From assembly GCA_964506245.1 (NCBI GenBank), contig CAZDKK010000004.1:62001-126000 (forward strand): a stretch of 64,000 nt of DNA. The letters run 5' to 3'. The notes beneath the pieces were generated by a model. It saw only the letters and a program-made list of their open reading frames with translations. It was not told the origin of the DNA and made no database searches. Below, piece after piece: positions 17,147 through 25,651 of the stretch; the stretch's first letter is position 1; every line of letters begins with the position of its first letter. The DNA comes from CAZDKK01 sp964506245 (lineage in GTDB: Bacteria > Eisenbacteria > RBG-16-71-46 > CAIMUX01 > WJJG01). The translations under genes were made by a program, and so were the position numbers.

Positions 17147-18289
17147 CTACTGCCCAACGACCAGCCCCAGAATCTGCCGCACGATCCAGGCGAGCAGCCA
17201 CACTCCGAGGAGCACCAACACCAGGTCGATCACGATGCCCAGCATCCGGGACGTGGGCGAGCTGAGTCTGCGACCCATCAGCTTGTCGGCCGCCAGCCCG
17301 CGCAGCAACTTGGCCGGCTGCGATAGCCCGTCCAGCTCATGCAGCATCGCGCCCGCGGTCCTGAATCGCTGCAGCGGGTCGGGATCGATCGCCTTCTCGA
17401 TGACCGCAATGAAATCCGCCGGCAGATCCGCGCGATAGTCCTGCAGGCGAAGAGAAGCCCCCGGCAGGGTCGCCGCCACACGGGCGCCGGCTTTCCCCAC
17501 GGCCGGCACAGGATCACCGGGAAAGCATCCGGTAACGAGGTGGAAGAGGAGCACTCCCAGGCTGTAGAGATCGGATGCGACCGTCGCGACCCCATCGCGT
17601 AGGATCTCCGGGGCCATATACGCCGGGGTGCCCGAGATTCCCCGCACGTCGCCGTCCTCCTGCACCTCCGCTCCCACGCCGAAGTCCATCAGCAGATAGC
17701 GTCCGCCCTCCTCCCGCATGATGTTGCTCGCCTTGACGTCGCGATGGAGGAGACCGGCCTTGTGCACCGCCACGAGCGCTCGACAAACCTTACGGCCGAC
17801 TTGGCGCGCCTCGTCGGCGGCAAAGGTCCCTTGCGTCTGGAGCATCTCCTGCAAGGTGCGTCCCCGGACCAGTTCCATCCACATCCCGACCTGGTCGCCC
17901 TGCTTTCGGGCCCCATACACGCGGACTACGTTGGGATCGTTCACGCGGGCCATCAGGATCGCCTCGTCCAGGACGGTTCCCGGAGCGCGCGTCAGAAGCC
18001 TCCCGCCGACGCCGGGCTGGGTACGATAGATCTTGAGCGCCACCAGCCGGTCGAGGGCCTTCTCGCGGGCCAGAAAGACATCCGCAAACGCACCGGAGGC
18101 GATCCACTGCCAGACAAGAAGCTCGCCCCATTCACAGGGAGTCTCCAGCGTCCCGCCGGTGGATCCGCCGTGGAGACAGTCCCCGGCGACATCCGGACGA
18201 GAGCTTCCGTCGCTGGAACTGGATGCCACACGGGGCGCCGCCGGGTTTCGAACGTCGAAGGAATCGGGTGGGGCCACTGCGTCCCCCAA
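17147..18289 (-). CDS. membrane-anchored Ser/Thr protein kinase
   Basis: 380-residue Hanks-type kinase. Visible motifs are: a glycine-loop region ASGAFADVFLA; the ATP-binding Lys in VALKIYR; the catalytic loop LHRDVKASNIM; DFG in LMDFGVGAE; and GTPAYMAPE in the activation segment. The C-terminal 50 residues contain one hydrophobic helix (LVLVLLGVWLLAWIVRQILG), so the kinase is anchored by its C terminus. No extracellular sensor follows. The TTG at 18289 has GAGG about 8 bases upstream; no ATG fits. The last 156 bases are duplicated at 14253-14408. Substrates are unknown, and no phosphatase gene is adjacent. Confidence 0.85.
   Translation of the reverse strand: MGDAVAPPDSFDVRNPAAPRVASSSSDGSSRPDVAGDCLHGGSTGGTLETPCEWGELLVWQWIASGAFADVFLAREKALDRLVALKIYRTQPGVGGRLLTRAPGTVLDEAILMARVNDPNVVRVYGARKQGDQVGMWMELVRGRTLQEMLQTQGTFAADEARQVGRKVCRALVAVHKAGLLHRDVKASNIMREEGGRYLLMDFGVGAEVQEDGDVRGISGTPAYMAPEILRDGVATVASDLYSLGVLLFHLVTGCFPGDPVPAVGKAGARVAATLPGASLRLQDYRADLPADFIAVIEKAIDPDPLQRFRTAGAMLHELDGLSQPAKLLRGLAADKLMGRRLSSPTSRMLGIVIDLVLVLLGVWLLAWIVRQILGLVVGQ
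17151..17306 (-). repeat. 156-bp duplicated kinase tail, copy 2 (in the intact gene)
   Basis: Same sequence as 14253-14408 with about four differences, here in its natural place as the 3' end of the kinase gene. The copies are 2.9 kb apart in direct orientation. Confidence 0.9.
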
Positions 18290-18491
18290 GACCAGGACCT
18301 CGTTAAGTGCCGTTCAAGGTGCGCATTGCAGAGCGTACCAGTGGCCCGTGGCGGCGGCAAGGGGGTCCACAGAATGCAGAGCGGGGTTTGATCTCTCCAC
18401 AAGGTCATTCTGGATTTACCAAGCCGCGTGCAGCCACACGTGGGCCTGCTCAGGAATTTGCCGGTAGCTGCGGCGAGAGTCCTGGCCGCCG

Positions 18492-18978
18492 TTCGCGACT
18501 TCGTGAGGGGGTGCAGACGACTTTGTGCACTCGCCAGCGTTTGGCGCACGCGTCGGCGAGAACTCTGGCCGCCGTTCGCGATTTCCTGAACGGGGTGCAG
18601 CGGAACCTGTACACCCGTCCGGAATCCTTGGCGGCGTCCGCGGGAGTTGCGCAACCCTCAGGATTCCCTGGTGAGGTCCAGAAACCTCGCGCACCCATTC
18701 GTGATGTGCCGAATGGCGTGCAACGCATCTTGGGTGTCGCCCAGGAATCCCTGGTGACGCCCAGGAATATCGCGCCCCCATTCGCGATTCCCCGAGAGGC
18801 GTGCAACGGATCTCGGGCGTCCCCCGGGATACCCCAGTGCACCCGGAACGGAACTCTCACCTCGCCCTGCATTTGCCGAAGGGGGTCCAACAAACCTCGC
18901 GCAGCTCTCAGCACTTCCGGAACGAGGGTTGGCAGTTTCTGGCCACGGTTCCGCATTTCGTGAATGGCCTTTTCCCTC
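18492..18978. repeat. array of degenerate ~83-bp repeats
   Basis: Block A, consensus TTCGCGATTTCCTGAA then GGGGTGCAACG, recurs near 18492, 18575, 18698, 18781, 18869 and 18950. Spacings are 83, 123, 83, 88 and 81. A second block resembling CAGGAATCCCTGGTGACG sits between them, near 18618, 18656, 18739 and 18821. Copies differ by 10-30%. No gene is convincing on either strand. Confidence 0.65.
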
Positions 18979-19080
18979 TGCCGAGGCCGCGCCCGCGGCG
19001 TGTGTAGCGGTGCGACCTGGGAAGACGACCCGGCCGGAGATTCTCTGTCCCGTTTTGACCCTTCCCGCCACGTTAAGGGC

Positions 19081-19126
19081 GAGGCCCCAGCCGGGGCCTC
19101 AGCCGGCCCCGGATCCCCCGGGGCCG
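19081..19126 (+). promoter_or_regulatory. two adjacent strong hairpins in the leader of the gene at 19163
   Basis: GAGGCCCC-AGCC-GGGGCCTC at 19081-19100 (8-bp perfect stem) is followed by CGGCCCCGG-N5-CCGGGGCCG at 19104-19126 (9-bp perfect stem). They end 36 bases before the start codon and have no T-tract. A transcription block, an RNA-stability element or an attenuator are possible. Confidence 0.55.
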
Positions 19127-19162
19127 ACTCGCAGGCGGCTCTCTGGAAAGGAGGCCACTCCT

Positions 19163-19885
19163 ATGAACCAGCTCAGCCCTACCTCAAGCGTCGAGACGTT
19201 GGTGGACGGGTACGGTTGGTATGCGGTCACGCGGCTCGACGGGAACCCGGATCTCGCGGCGGTCGCCGCGGAAGCCCGCAGGATGAACAGCGATCTCGAC
19301 CAGTCTCATGCCAACTTCCGGTCCGTGGCGCGGGCGAACATGTCGTCGGCCTCGGCTCGCGACACGCGGAAGTACCAGCTCGACGCGGCCCTGCGGAACG
19401 CCCGCACCGCGGTGCTGATCTGGGTGCACAACCGCCGGTCGTCCAAGTACTACCGGGCGATCTTCCCCAGCGGTCTGGCCGCCGCCATTGGTGTCAACGC
19501 GGAGGAGGAGCTCCAGATCGCTCGCAACATCCTGACCAAGATGACCGAGTACGCGGTGCCCGAGCTCGGGCCGGCCACGGAGGTGCTCCGGGCGGCGATC
19601 GAGGCTCTGGAGGCGGCGCTGGGGGACTATGCCGTCTCGCTGCGCGCGCGGAAGGAGGCCTGGTCGGTCATCCAGGCCGCGAAGGTCACCTTCTGCCGGC
19701 GCTACTACGGGCTCTACTGCCAGGTCGTCCAGATCGTGGGTGATCCTGCCCTCGCGATGACCTACTTCCGCCATGAGCGCCGGCCGGCATCGGCGCTGCC
19801 GGAGGTCCCCGAGTCGAGCGGGCCCTCTCCTGCGGTCCCTGAGACGGTCACCACCACCTGTGTCGAATCCGCACAGGCGGCGTAG
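19163..19885 (+). CDS. unknown helical protein next to the lysis cassette
   Basis: 240-residue soluble, mostly helical protein that I do not recognise. Notable segments are DLDQSHANFRSVARANMSSA, a basic patch around VHNRRSSKYYRAIFPSGL and a long predicted coil through TEVLRAAIEALEAALGDY. The last 40 residues are Pro/Ser/Glu-rich and probably disordered. No signal peptide or membrane helix is seen. The ATG at 19163 has AAAGGAGG at 8 bases, a very strong site, after two stable leader hairpins. It converges on the ECF sigma gene, sharing a terminator hairpin with it. A function in the neighbouring lysis module is only a guess. Confidence 0.65.
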   Translation: MNQLSPTSSVETLVDGYGWYAVTRLDGNPDLAAVAAEARRMNSDLDQSHANFRSVARANMSSASARDTRKYQLDAALRNARTAVLIWVHNRRSSKYYRAIFPSGLAAAIGVNAEEELQIARNILTKMTEYAVPELGPATEVLRAAIEALEAALGDYAVSLRARKEAWSVIQAAKVTFCRRYYGLYCQVVQIVGDPALAMTYFRHERRPASALPEVPESSGPSPAVPETVTTTCVESAQAA

Positions 19886-19895
19886 TGCACGAAGG

Positions 19896-19928
19896 GCGGG
19901 CGGTCTCACGCCCACGGGGACCGCCCGC
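19896..19928. terminator. bidirectional terminator-like hairpin
   Basis: GCGGGCGGTC (19896-19905) and GACCGCCCGC (19919-19928) form a perfect 10-bp stem with a 13-base loop, exactly between the convergent stops at 19885 and 19930. There is no long T-run. Confidence 0.6.
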
Positions 19929-19929
19929 T

Positions 19930-20580
19930 CTATGGATTCTTCCCGCTGGGATTCTCGAGCCGGGCGTAGGCGTCCTGAAACTTGTGAAAGGCCCGGCGGA
20001 TGAAGGTCCGGGACGTGTTGCCCTCGGTCATACCCAGCTCGGGGGCGATCTCCCGGGGTTTCTTGCCCTGGAGCTTCAGTTCGACCGCTTGCCGCTCCTG
20101 CCCCTCCAGGGTCCTCAGCGCGGCGTTCCTCATCGCCTCTTCGATCTTGCGCGCGTAGGCCGAGCTGGGAAGGGGGGCGGGGTCGGCCACCTGTTCCAGG
20201 ACCTCCGGTTCCGCGAGCTCCGCGCGATTCCAGGCCTGCCGTTCGGCCTGGGCCAGCTCGCGCGTGAGCATCGTGAGCAGACAGGCCTCCACGACTCCGG
20301 CGTGCTCAAGCCGCAACTGTGAAAGGTACTTCAGAAAGTCGTACAGGGCGCTTTGCACGATGTCCTCGGTGTCACAGACCCGACGCGCCCGCTGTGAGAG
20401 CCGGTGGTGGGCTCTGCGCCTCAGGATGGGCACGAACCGATCGACGAATGCCCGGTCCGCGGCCGGATCGCCCAGTCGAATCCCCGAGACGACATCCGCC
20501 GTGCTCTCGCGATCCGGCAGGCGAAGATCGGGCGGGTACTGCGATTCATCCATCGGCTCGGGCGGGAACGGTTCGGACAT
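19930..20580 (-). CDS. ECF-type RNA polymerase sigma factor
   Basis: 216-residue sigma70-family protein. Region 2 is visible as FVPILRRRAHHRLSQR then DTEDIVQSALYDFLKYL. Region 4 reads LEGQERQAVELKLQGKKPREIAPELGMTEG, followed by NTSRTFIRRAFHKF, a helix-turn-helix. There is no region 3, as in ECF sigmas of the Planctomycetes/RpoE-like type. The ATG at 20580 is preceded by GGAGG at 4 bases. It is divergent from the holin-endolysin genes (143-bp shared upstream region), so it may drive them or itself. No anti-sigma gene is adjacent. Confidence 0.85.
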   Translation of the reverse strand: MSEPFPPEPMDESQYPPDLRLPDRESTADVVSGIRLGDPAADRAFVDRFVPILRRRAHHRLSQRARRVCDTEDIVQSALYDFLKYLSQLRLEHAGVVEACLLTMLTRELAQAERQAWNRAELAEPEVLEQVADPAPLPSSAYARKIEEAMRNAALRTLEGQERQAVELKLQGKKPREIAPELGMTEGNTSRTFIRRAFHKFQDAYARLENPSGKNP

Positions 20581-20722
20581 GTGTCCTCCGGTTTGAGGGT
20601 GCGGATCGGCCGTCTTTACTGGCGCCCTGCGGCGGCCTGAGGCGGCCTTTGTCGCACACGATGATGCACGAGAAACGCGGGCCGGCGCAATACGGCCCGG
20701 GGAAAGAGAGGAGGGATGAGCC

Positions 20723-21121
20723 ATGTTCGGTACAATCCTCGGAATCCTAGGCAAGATCGCCGGTACGGTGGCCGAACGCGTGTTCCCCGACCCGGCGCAG
20801 GAGCTGAAGCGGATCGAGCTGCAACAGGCGCTCCAGAGCGCTGTGCTCGAGCGAACCGCCGAGATCGAGAAGGCGGCGGCCGACATCGTGCGGGCCGAGG
20901 CGCAGGGTCAGAGCTGGCTTCAGCGCGCCTGGCGCCCCGTCACCATGCTCGTATTCGTGGCGCTCATCGTGACCCGCTGGCTGGGTTGGTGCGCCCCCAA
21001 CCTCGGCGAGGCCGAGGCGCTGAAACTGTGGGACATCGTCCAGCTCGGCCTCGGCGGCTACGTGATCGGCCGCTCGGCGGAGAAGGTGCTGCCGGTGCTG
21101 GTGGAGGCGGTGAAGAAGTAG
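20723..21121 (+). CDS. holin of the 3TM/GTA type
   Basis: 132-residue membrane protein with an amphipathic N terminus (LGILGKIAGTVAERVFPDP), a charged helical stretch of about 45 residues, a WLQRAWRPVTMLVFVALIVT membrane segment and a second one at about 108-118. This matches the three-helix holin family found in phages and gene transfer agents, which makes pores in the inner membrane. The ATG has GGAGG at 8 bases. The muramidase gene follows 70 bases downstream, which supports the call. No capsid or tail genes are in the window. Confidence 0.75.
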   Translation: MFGTILGILGKIAGTVAERVFPDPAQELKRIELQQALQSAVLERTAEIEKAAADIVRAEAQGQSWLQRAWRPVTMLVFVALIVTRWLGWCAPNLGEAEALKLWDIVQLGLGGYVIGRSAEKVLPVLVEAVKK

Positions 21122-21123
21122 AA

Positions 21124-21192
21124 ATGGCCTTGGCCCGTCGGATGGATGGAACGGAAAAGGCAACGGAGGAAGCAACAAAGGAGGCAGAGTGA
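21124..21192 (+). CDS. possible 22-residue peptide between holin and endolysin
   Basis: A 22-codon frame (MALARRMDGTEKATEEATKE plus two residues) whose TGA at 21190-21192 overlaps the endolysin ATG at 21192. The purine-rich site AAAGGAGG inside it serves the endolysin. There is no good ribosome site of its own, so it may be only spacer sequence. Confidence 0.2.
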   Translation: MALARRMDGTEKATEEATKEAE

Positions 21193-21686
21193 TGAAGAAC
21201 CGAGAGCTGTTCGACCGCGCGATCGAGGTCGTCCTCGAGCACGAAGGCGACACCCTCACCGACCACCCCGCGGACCGCGGCGGGCCGACGAAGTTCGGGA
21301 TCGCCCAGCGATGGAATCCCGATATCGACGTCCGGACGCTCACTCGAGAGCAGGCGATCGAGATCTACTGGGAGCGCTATTGGCAAGGCCGCGGATACGA
21401 GCGGCTGCCCGAGGCGATCGCCATCAAGGTCTTCGATCTGGCCGTCAACCTCGGCAACCGAACGGCGGTTCTATGTCTCCAGCGAGCCCTCCGGGCCTGC
21501 GGCGTCCGGGTCACGGTCGACGGCCGGCTCGGACCGGCGACCTGCGGCGCGGCCGGCGGAGCGGCGGAAGCCGTCCTCCTGGCCGCGCTCCGGTCCGAGG
21601 CGGCCGGTGAGTACCGTCTGCAGCTTGCGCGCGACGGGACCCAGGCCGCGTTCGGGAGCGGGTGGATGAACCGGGCCTACGCGTGA
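21192..21686 (+). CDS. GH108-family muramidase (endolysin)
   Basis: 164-residue glycoside hydrolase family 108 N-acetylmuramidase. The catalytic Glu lies in VLEHEGD near residue 18, followed by the family signature DRGGPTKFGIAQ and ALNVGN-like LAVNLGNRTA. The C-terminal part (TVDGRLGPAT) resembles the family's peptidoglycan-binding region. It has no signal peptide, so release would depend on the holin upstream. The ATG at 21192 has GGAGG at 7 bases. Holin plus muramidase is a standard phage lysis pair; here it stands without structural genes beside an ECF sigma factor. Confidence 0.85.
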   Translation: MKNRELFDRAIEVVLEHEGDTLTDHPADRGGPTKFGIAQRWNPDIDVRTLTREQAIEIYWERYWQGRGYERLPEAIAIKVFDLAVNLGNRTAVLCLQRALRACGVRVTVDGRLGPATCGAAGGAAEAVLLAALRSEAAGEYRLQLARDGTQAAFGSGWMNRAYA

Positions 21687-22567
21687 TGAGCGGGCGCCAT
21701 GGTGGGAGCAGCTCTCCGCGTCGCCGGGGAAGATCGCCGGCCCAGGCGGCCAGCGTCGTCGCCGGGAGCCCGACAGATGAGGACGTCGCCGCCCTGGCCC
21801 TGAAGATCGCCCGCCACCTGCGCTTGCCCACCGAACCGCCCCCCCTTGGCTCCTGCTCGCGGTTCCACCACCGGCCAGGACGGCTGGCTACCCGCCCCCC
21901 CGGGGGGGCAGCGCCGCGCCCGGCGCACCAAACCCCACCCGTACTCGGACTGGCGTTGCCAAAGGTGGGGTCGAGTTTCTTGTCCGCTCGCCCTCCGATT
22001 CATCACAGCCAGAACCTATGACCCCAGTGCACGCCGGTCAAACGCGACCCCCTTGACCTACCCCGTGGTGCCCGGGCGTGATCCCCAAGCTGCTCCTTGT
22101 GGTAGGGAAGAAGCCTCGTCGCCGGAACAGGCGGCGCTGACGCAAGACGGCCACCTCCCCGCACAACACCCCAATGGCATGTAGCTGGAGATGGAGAAGA
22201 CAAGAACAAAGACTACCCCCCACGTCGTGTACACACCTCTCGACACGATACTCAGTGCAAGTCCACCTACATGCTTCGCTCCGATTGCTCACCGCGGGAC
22301 ATTCGGGCAAGTGACCGCCAAGGGCTCTGCTTACAATCCGGTACTAAGAGTGGCATCATCCAGCTTGACACGCAAGCTCCGGCGGCGCGACCGTACAGCG
22401 GCAATGGATGAACTTGGAGTGGTCCGTGAGTCATCCCACCGCGGGCCTACCCCGAGCCCCCGCGGGAGTTTCTCGCTCGGAGGCAGCGAACCCGTCGGTC
22501 CCGAGCAGCTACGCCAGGTCAGGCACCTCGCGTCGCGCATGAGGCATGTGAGCGATCGGAGCGTGCA
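21687..22567. other. 880-bp gap with no convincing gene
   Basis: Several short frames exist on both strands but their composition is not protein-like, and I recognise nothing. It marks the right edge of the lysis module. A CCCCCCCGGGGGGG run lies near 21896-21909. Confidence 0.4.
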
Positions 22568-23539
22568 ATGATTGTTGATCTGACGGGCAGAATCGCAGAG
22601 AGGCCCTATCTACCGGAGCATTTGATTGGCCAGCTTGGGTTTCTGATCAAGGCGTGGAAACGGGCATCCATCTATCTAATAGGACCGAAGGAAATCGAGG
22701 ATCTGGTGCCTCCCGGGGAGGATCTCTGGCTGGACGAGCGATGTGTATGGCAGAACGTATGGGACGGGGACAGAAACGCCCCGAGCTTGGGCATGCCCCC
22801 CAGGCCTCTCGCCCAGCGTCGGGACCAATCGGGCGACACAACGGACCTGTGCGAAGGCACTTCATCAGACCACAGAAGATGCGAGGCTGGCCCCCCGCGC
22901 TTGGCGGCGCCAAGGCCAGAGGCCCTTTGGGGACGCTTGTCTCGGTGCCGTCAACCACGTAGGCACGACCTGCTCGGGATCTATCTTAGGAATCTCACAC
23001 CGCATCAGCGGAGAATCTTGGCCGGCCCCGGCGCGGTTCACTTGCCCGAGGGGCCCTCTATCTTCCTATGCCCCGACAACATCCACGATTCAGCCCGCAA
23101 GATTCAGAGAGATGGCTTCGGCTCCGGAACCGATCTCGTTAAGATCCTATTCGACTACGTACTGCTGCACGAACTGGCGCACGCTTATATCGACAGAGAC
23201 TGCCTAGGGCACCACAATGCCTGGACCCGTCTCGTGGAGGAGAGCCTCTGCACGGCGATTGGCATTGGGCACTTCATAGATGTCCAAGACCGCTCAGCGC
23301 TACACATCTTCCTGGACCGCTGCCCGCTGGAGTACAAGTGCTATACGTATTGGCTCGACCTCTCGACATCGGTCCTCAAGGGCTTCGCCGAGGCATTGGA
23401 GATGAATGACGAGGACTTGTCGAGAGCAGCGCTCCCCCCTAGGGTCGTAGAAGGCCGTCCCTGGTTAGGACCGGGTCGGGGTCCGCAGGAATTCTGGAAG
23501 GGGTTGGGTGCCGGGATACTGCATCACTATTTCCGGTAG
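22568..23539 (+). CDS. putative zinc metallopeptidase with HELAH motif
   Basis: 323-residue protein with a clear HExxH site, LLHELAHAYID at about residue 202, followed some 20 residues later by LVEESLCTAIGIG, whose Glu could be the third ligand of a gluzincin. No signal peptide or membrane helix. Residues ~65-135 (SLGMPPRPLAQRRDQSGDTT and on) are Arg/Pro-rich and unlike the rest. They may come from a pair of compensating frameshifts or an insertion. GGAG lies 6 bases before the ATG. The gene stands alone. The substrate is unknown, and it may belong to the accessory (defence or toxin) load of the region. Confidence 0.6.
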   Translation: MIVDLTGRIAERPYLPEHLIGQLGFLIKAWKRASIYLIGPKEIEDLVPPGEDLWLDERCVWQNVWDGDRNAPSLGMPPRPLAQRRDQSGDTTDLCEGTSSDHRRCEAGPPRLAAPRPEALWGRLSRCRQPRRHDLLGIYLRNLTPHQRRILAGPGAVHLPEGPSIFLCPDNIHDSARKIQRDGFGSGTDLVKILFDYVLLHELAHAYIDRDCLGHHNAWTRLVEESLCTAIGIGHFIDVQDRSALHIFLDRCPLEYKCYTYWLDLSTSVLKGFAEALEMNDEDLSRAALPPRVVEGRPWLGPGRGPQEFWKGLGAGILHHYFR

Positions 23540-23733
23540 GCCAAGCATGGGAACGCGGCCGGCTACAGAGAGAGCTGCGAGTGCAAGGCCGGCCACCGCA
23601 TCAGACTCGTGCCATGCCGGCGGCTTAGCGAGGGTCCACCTCTTTCGGCGTGCCCGACGGGAGGCTGGATGGCCCGGTTCAACCAGACCACCGCAGCGCC
23701 TCTGCTGGAACCCTCCGCGAGGACCGTGGCGAT

Positions 23734-23922
23734 ATGATCAACGATGTCTTTGACGCCTGCGTCAGAGTCCTGGAAACCTGTGCGCGCTGGCTAGGGATCA
23801 CTTACAAGGAAATCAACGTCTGGATCTTTGTCATCCTGTGGCCCTTGTTTACGTTGGTCCTTCTCCTCATCGTCATTCTGCAGCAACGCAAGATTCGGCA
23901 CCTCAGACGTGGGCGTTCATGA
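23734..23922 (+). CDS. small single-helix membrane protein
   Basis: 62 residues with a conserved-looking segment ITYKEINVWIFVILWPLFTL that continues into a membrane helix, then a basic tail (QQRKIRHLRRGRS). Short proteins with a YxEINVWIF stretch before the helix occur in various bacteria without known function; this is recollection, not a search. The ribosome site is weak. It is placed between two unrelated accessory genes. Confidence 0.5.
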   Translation: MINDVFDACVRVLETCARWLGITYKEINVWIFVILWPLFTLVLLLIVILQQRKIRHLRRGRS

Positions 23923-24532
23923 CCGGCGAGCAGTCTCCGGCCTTCTGGCCGACGGTGACACGACTCTGACAGCGGCACTTCACGCAATGCCATCATCCGA
24001 GAGCAAGAAACGCGGCCGACGGTTGTGATCCCCACGCTTGCAGGCGAACACCAGTTCCAACGTTGTGGTGCCAACTTCATCCAAAGGGAGGCCGTTTCCG
24101 AACGTGGCGCTCAACGGCAGCGCTCGCCATCCCGGTTCGCCAAATCCACGATTCTTCCGCCCGCAGTGGCCCAAGGCCAGACGATCTCACGCTCGCTGAG
24201 CCACCCACCGCGGCCGATGAGATCGGTCCCCGCCCAGCAGCGGCGTTGGGAGGTCGTGCGCGCCTTCACTCTGGGGGTGGAAGATCACGGCCACGAAAGA
24301 GTAGACTCCTTCGACGAGGAGGAGCCGTCCGGTCACCATTGCGGGCCCACTGATAGCGGCGGGAGATGTCAGGGCCCTGAGAAGCAAGGCACCTGCGGCG
24401 CGGCAGGAGACCTCCGCCCGACAAAACGCCGTCCGCAGTGGGGGTATCTCTCAACCCGGTGAGACCTTGGCCAGGGAGGTTCCACCCGGGAGGGAGAGAG
24501 CCCGCGGACCCACACGTGTAGGCGAGTGCGCT
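23923..24532. other. 610-bp gap with no convincing gene
   Basis: Frames on both strands have unprotein-like composition. I see no RNA gene or strong hairpin here. It probably holds the promoter of the acyltransferase gene. Confidence 0.4.
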
Positions 24533-25462
24533 ATGAGTGTCGCTTTCGTCGTCCCTAGCCCGGGGATCACCATGAGTAGCGCAACGCTTGCCTGGGGAAC
24601 TCACTCAGATGCGGTGAGGTCACTTCTCGAGGTCGCGGCGCGCGAGGCCGGCACCTCCGTCGAGGAGCTCACGGGTCAGGGGGGCCGTGTGGCCATGCCG
24701 GCCCAGCTACTCGATCCGGCTCACACTGCACTCTGTCTCGGAATTGCGGGTGAACTCGCCCGCCATGAAGTCCGACCCGATATCGTGGCCGGCTATTCAT
24801 TGGGTGATATCGCGGCCTGCTGCGTGGCGGGCTGCCTCACCCCTGAGGAGGCAGTGGCACTGGCGGCCGAGCGCGGACGACTCATGGCGCGAGAGGCGGC
24901 CCGATATCCTGGCGGGGTGGTTCTCCTGCGGGCAGCAAGCAGGGAAATCGCCGAAGAGGCGGTTACCTATGCGAGGAGCAGGGGGATCGCGGGCATATCG
25001 GCCCATCGGGCCCCGGACCTGTGGGCCGTAGCCGGCCAGTGGTCTGCCCTCAACTTTCTCGCTCTGGGCTATCGGTACACGGCGCTGTGGGTGGCGGGAC
25101 CTTGGCACTGCGAGATCCTCCGGGGCGCGGTGGAGGAATTCCGCGTCGCAACTCGCCGCGTGTTCCGGGAGTCTTCCCGGGTGCCGGTCGTTGCAGGCAG
25201 CACGGGCAGCGTGGCGACGGGTGCGCGAGAACTCGCAGACCTTCTGGCCGACCAACTCACTCAGCCGGTGGAGTGGGTCAAAGTGATGGAATCGCTGGCC
25301 GCGTTGGGTCCGTCGGATCTTGTCGCCCTCGGTCCCAGCGAAACCTGGCGGGGATTGCTCCCCGTCGCCGCGGAAGGCCTCCCGGTCATCCACTCTGCCG
25401 AGGTTGTCTCTGACCTCGAAAGAATTCTGCCCGCATTGGTCCCGCGCCGATCGGGGACCTAA
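24533..25462 (+). CDS. stand-alone acyltransferase (FabD/MdcH-like)
   Basis: 309-residue malonyl-CoA:ACP transacylase-type fold. The active-site Ser is in VAGYSLGDIAA, matching GxSxG, and the second catalytic residue is the His of AGPWHCEIL (GPFHS in FabD). PSPG near the N terminus corresponds to the oxyanion PGQG, with Ser for Gly. The Gln and Arg usually found in those loops are not obvious, so substrate choice may differ from malonyl. The ATG at 24533 gives the right N terminus, although its ribosome site is poor. No ACP, ketosynthase or other fatty acid gene is near. It could serve a polyketide or lipid pathway elsewhere. Confidence 0.75.
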   Translation: MSVAFVVPSPGITMSSATLAWGTHSDAVRSLLEVAAREAGTSVEELTGQGGRVAMPAQLLDPAHTALCLGIAGELARHEVRPDIVAGYSLGDIAACCVAGCLTPEEAVALAAERGRLMAREAARYPGGVVLLRAASREIAEEAVTYARSRGIAGISAHRAPDLWAVAGQWSALNFLALGYRYTALWVAGPWHCEILRGAVEEFRVATRRVFRESSRVPVVAGSTGSVATGARELADLLADQLTQPVEWVKVMESLAALGPSDLVALGPSETWRGLLPVAAEGLPVIHSAEVVSDLERILPALVPRRSGT

Positions 25463-25651
25463 CAGGTCAACGAGGTTCAACCGCGCGGAGACCTGGAGCC
25501 CGTCGCGAACTCTCGGTCCGCATCTGCATGATTGCAGCATCCATCGAGATCGCAATCCACCCGCCAGTCACTCGGCGGCGATGAGCAGATCTCATCAGTG
25601 CACTACCGTGGACCGCGACGAGTGGAAATGATGCCCCCCTCCCATGTTCCT

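Noticed and set aside
18307..18963. 218-codon plus-strand frame across the repeat array
   Set aside because: Composition (Arg, Pro, Ser-rich) follows the repeats; comparable frames are open on the minus strand, so coding is not supported.
18492..18978. CRISPR array
   Set aside because: Repeats are too diverged and too widely spaced, and no cas genes are near.
22191..22571. 126-codon frame before the HELAH gene
   Set aside because: No ribosome site, no motif and unprotein-like composition.
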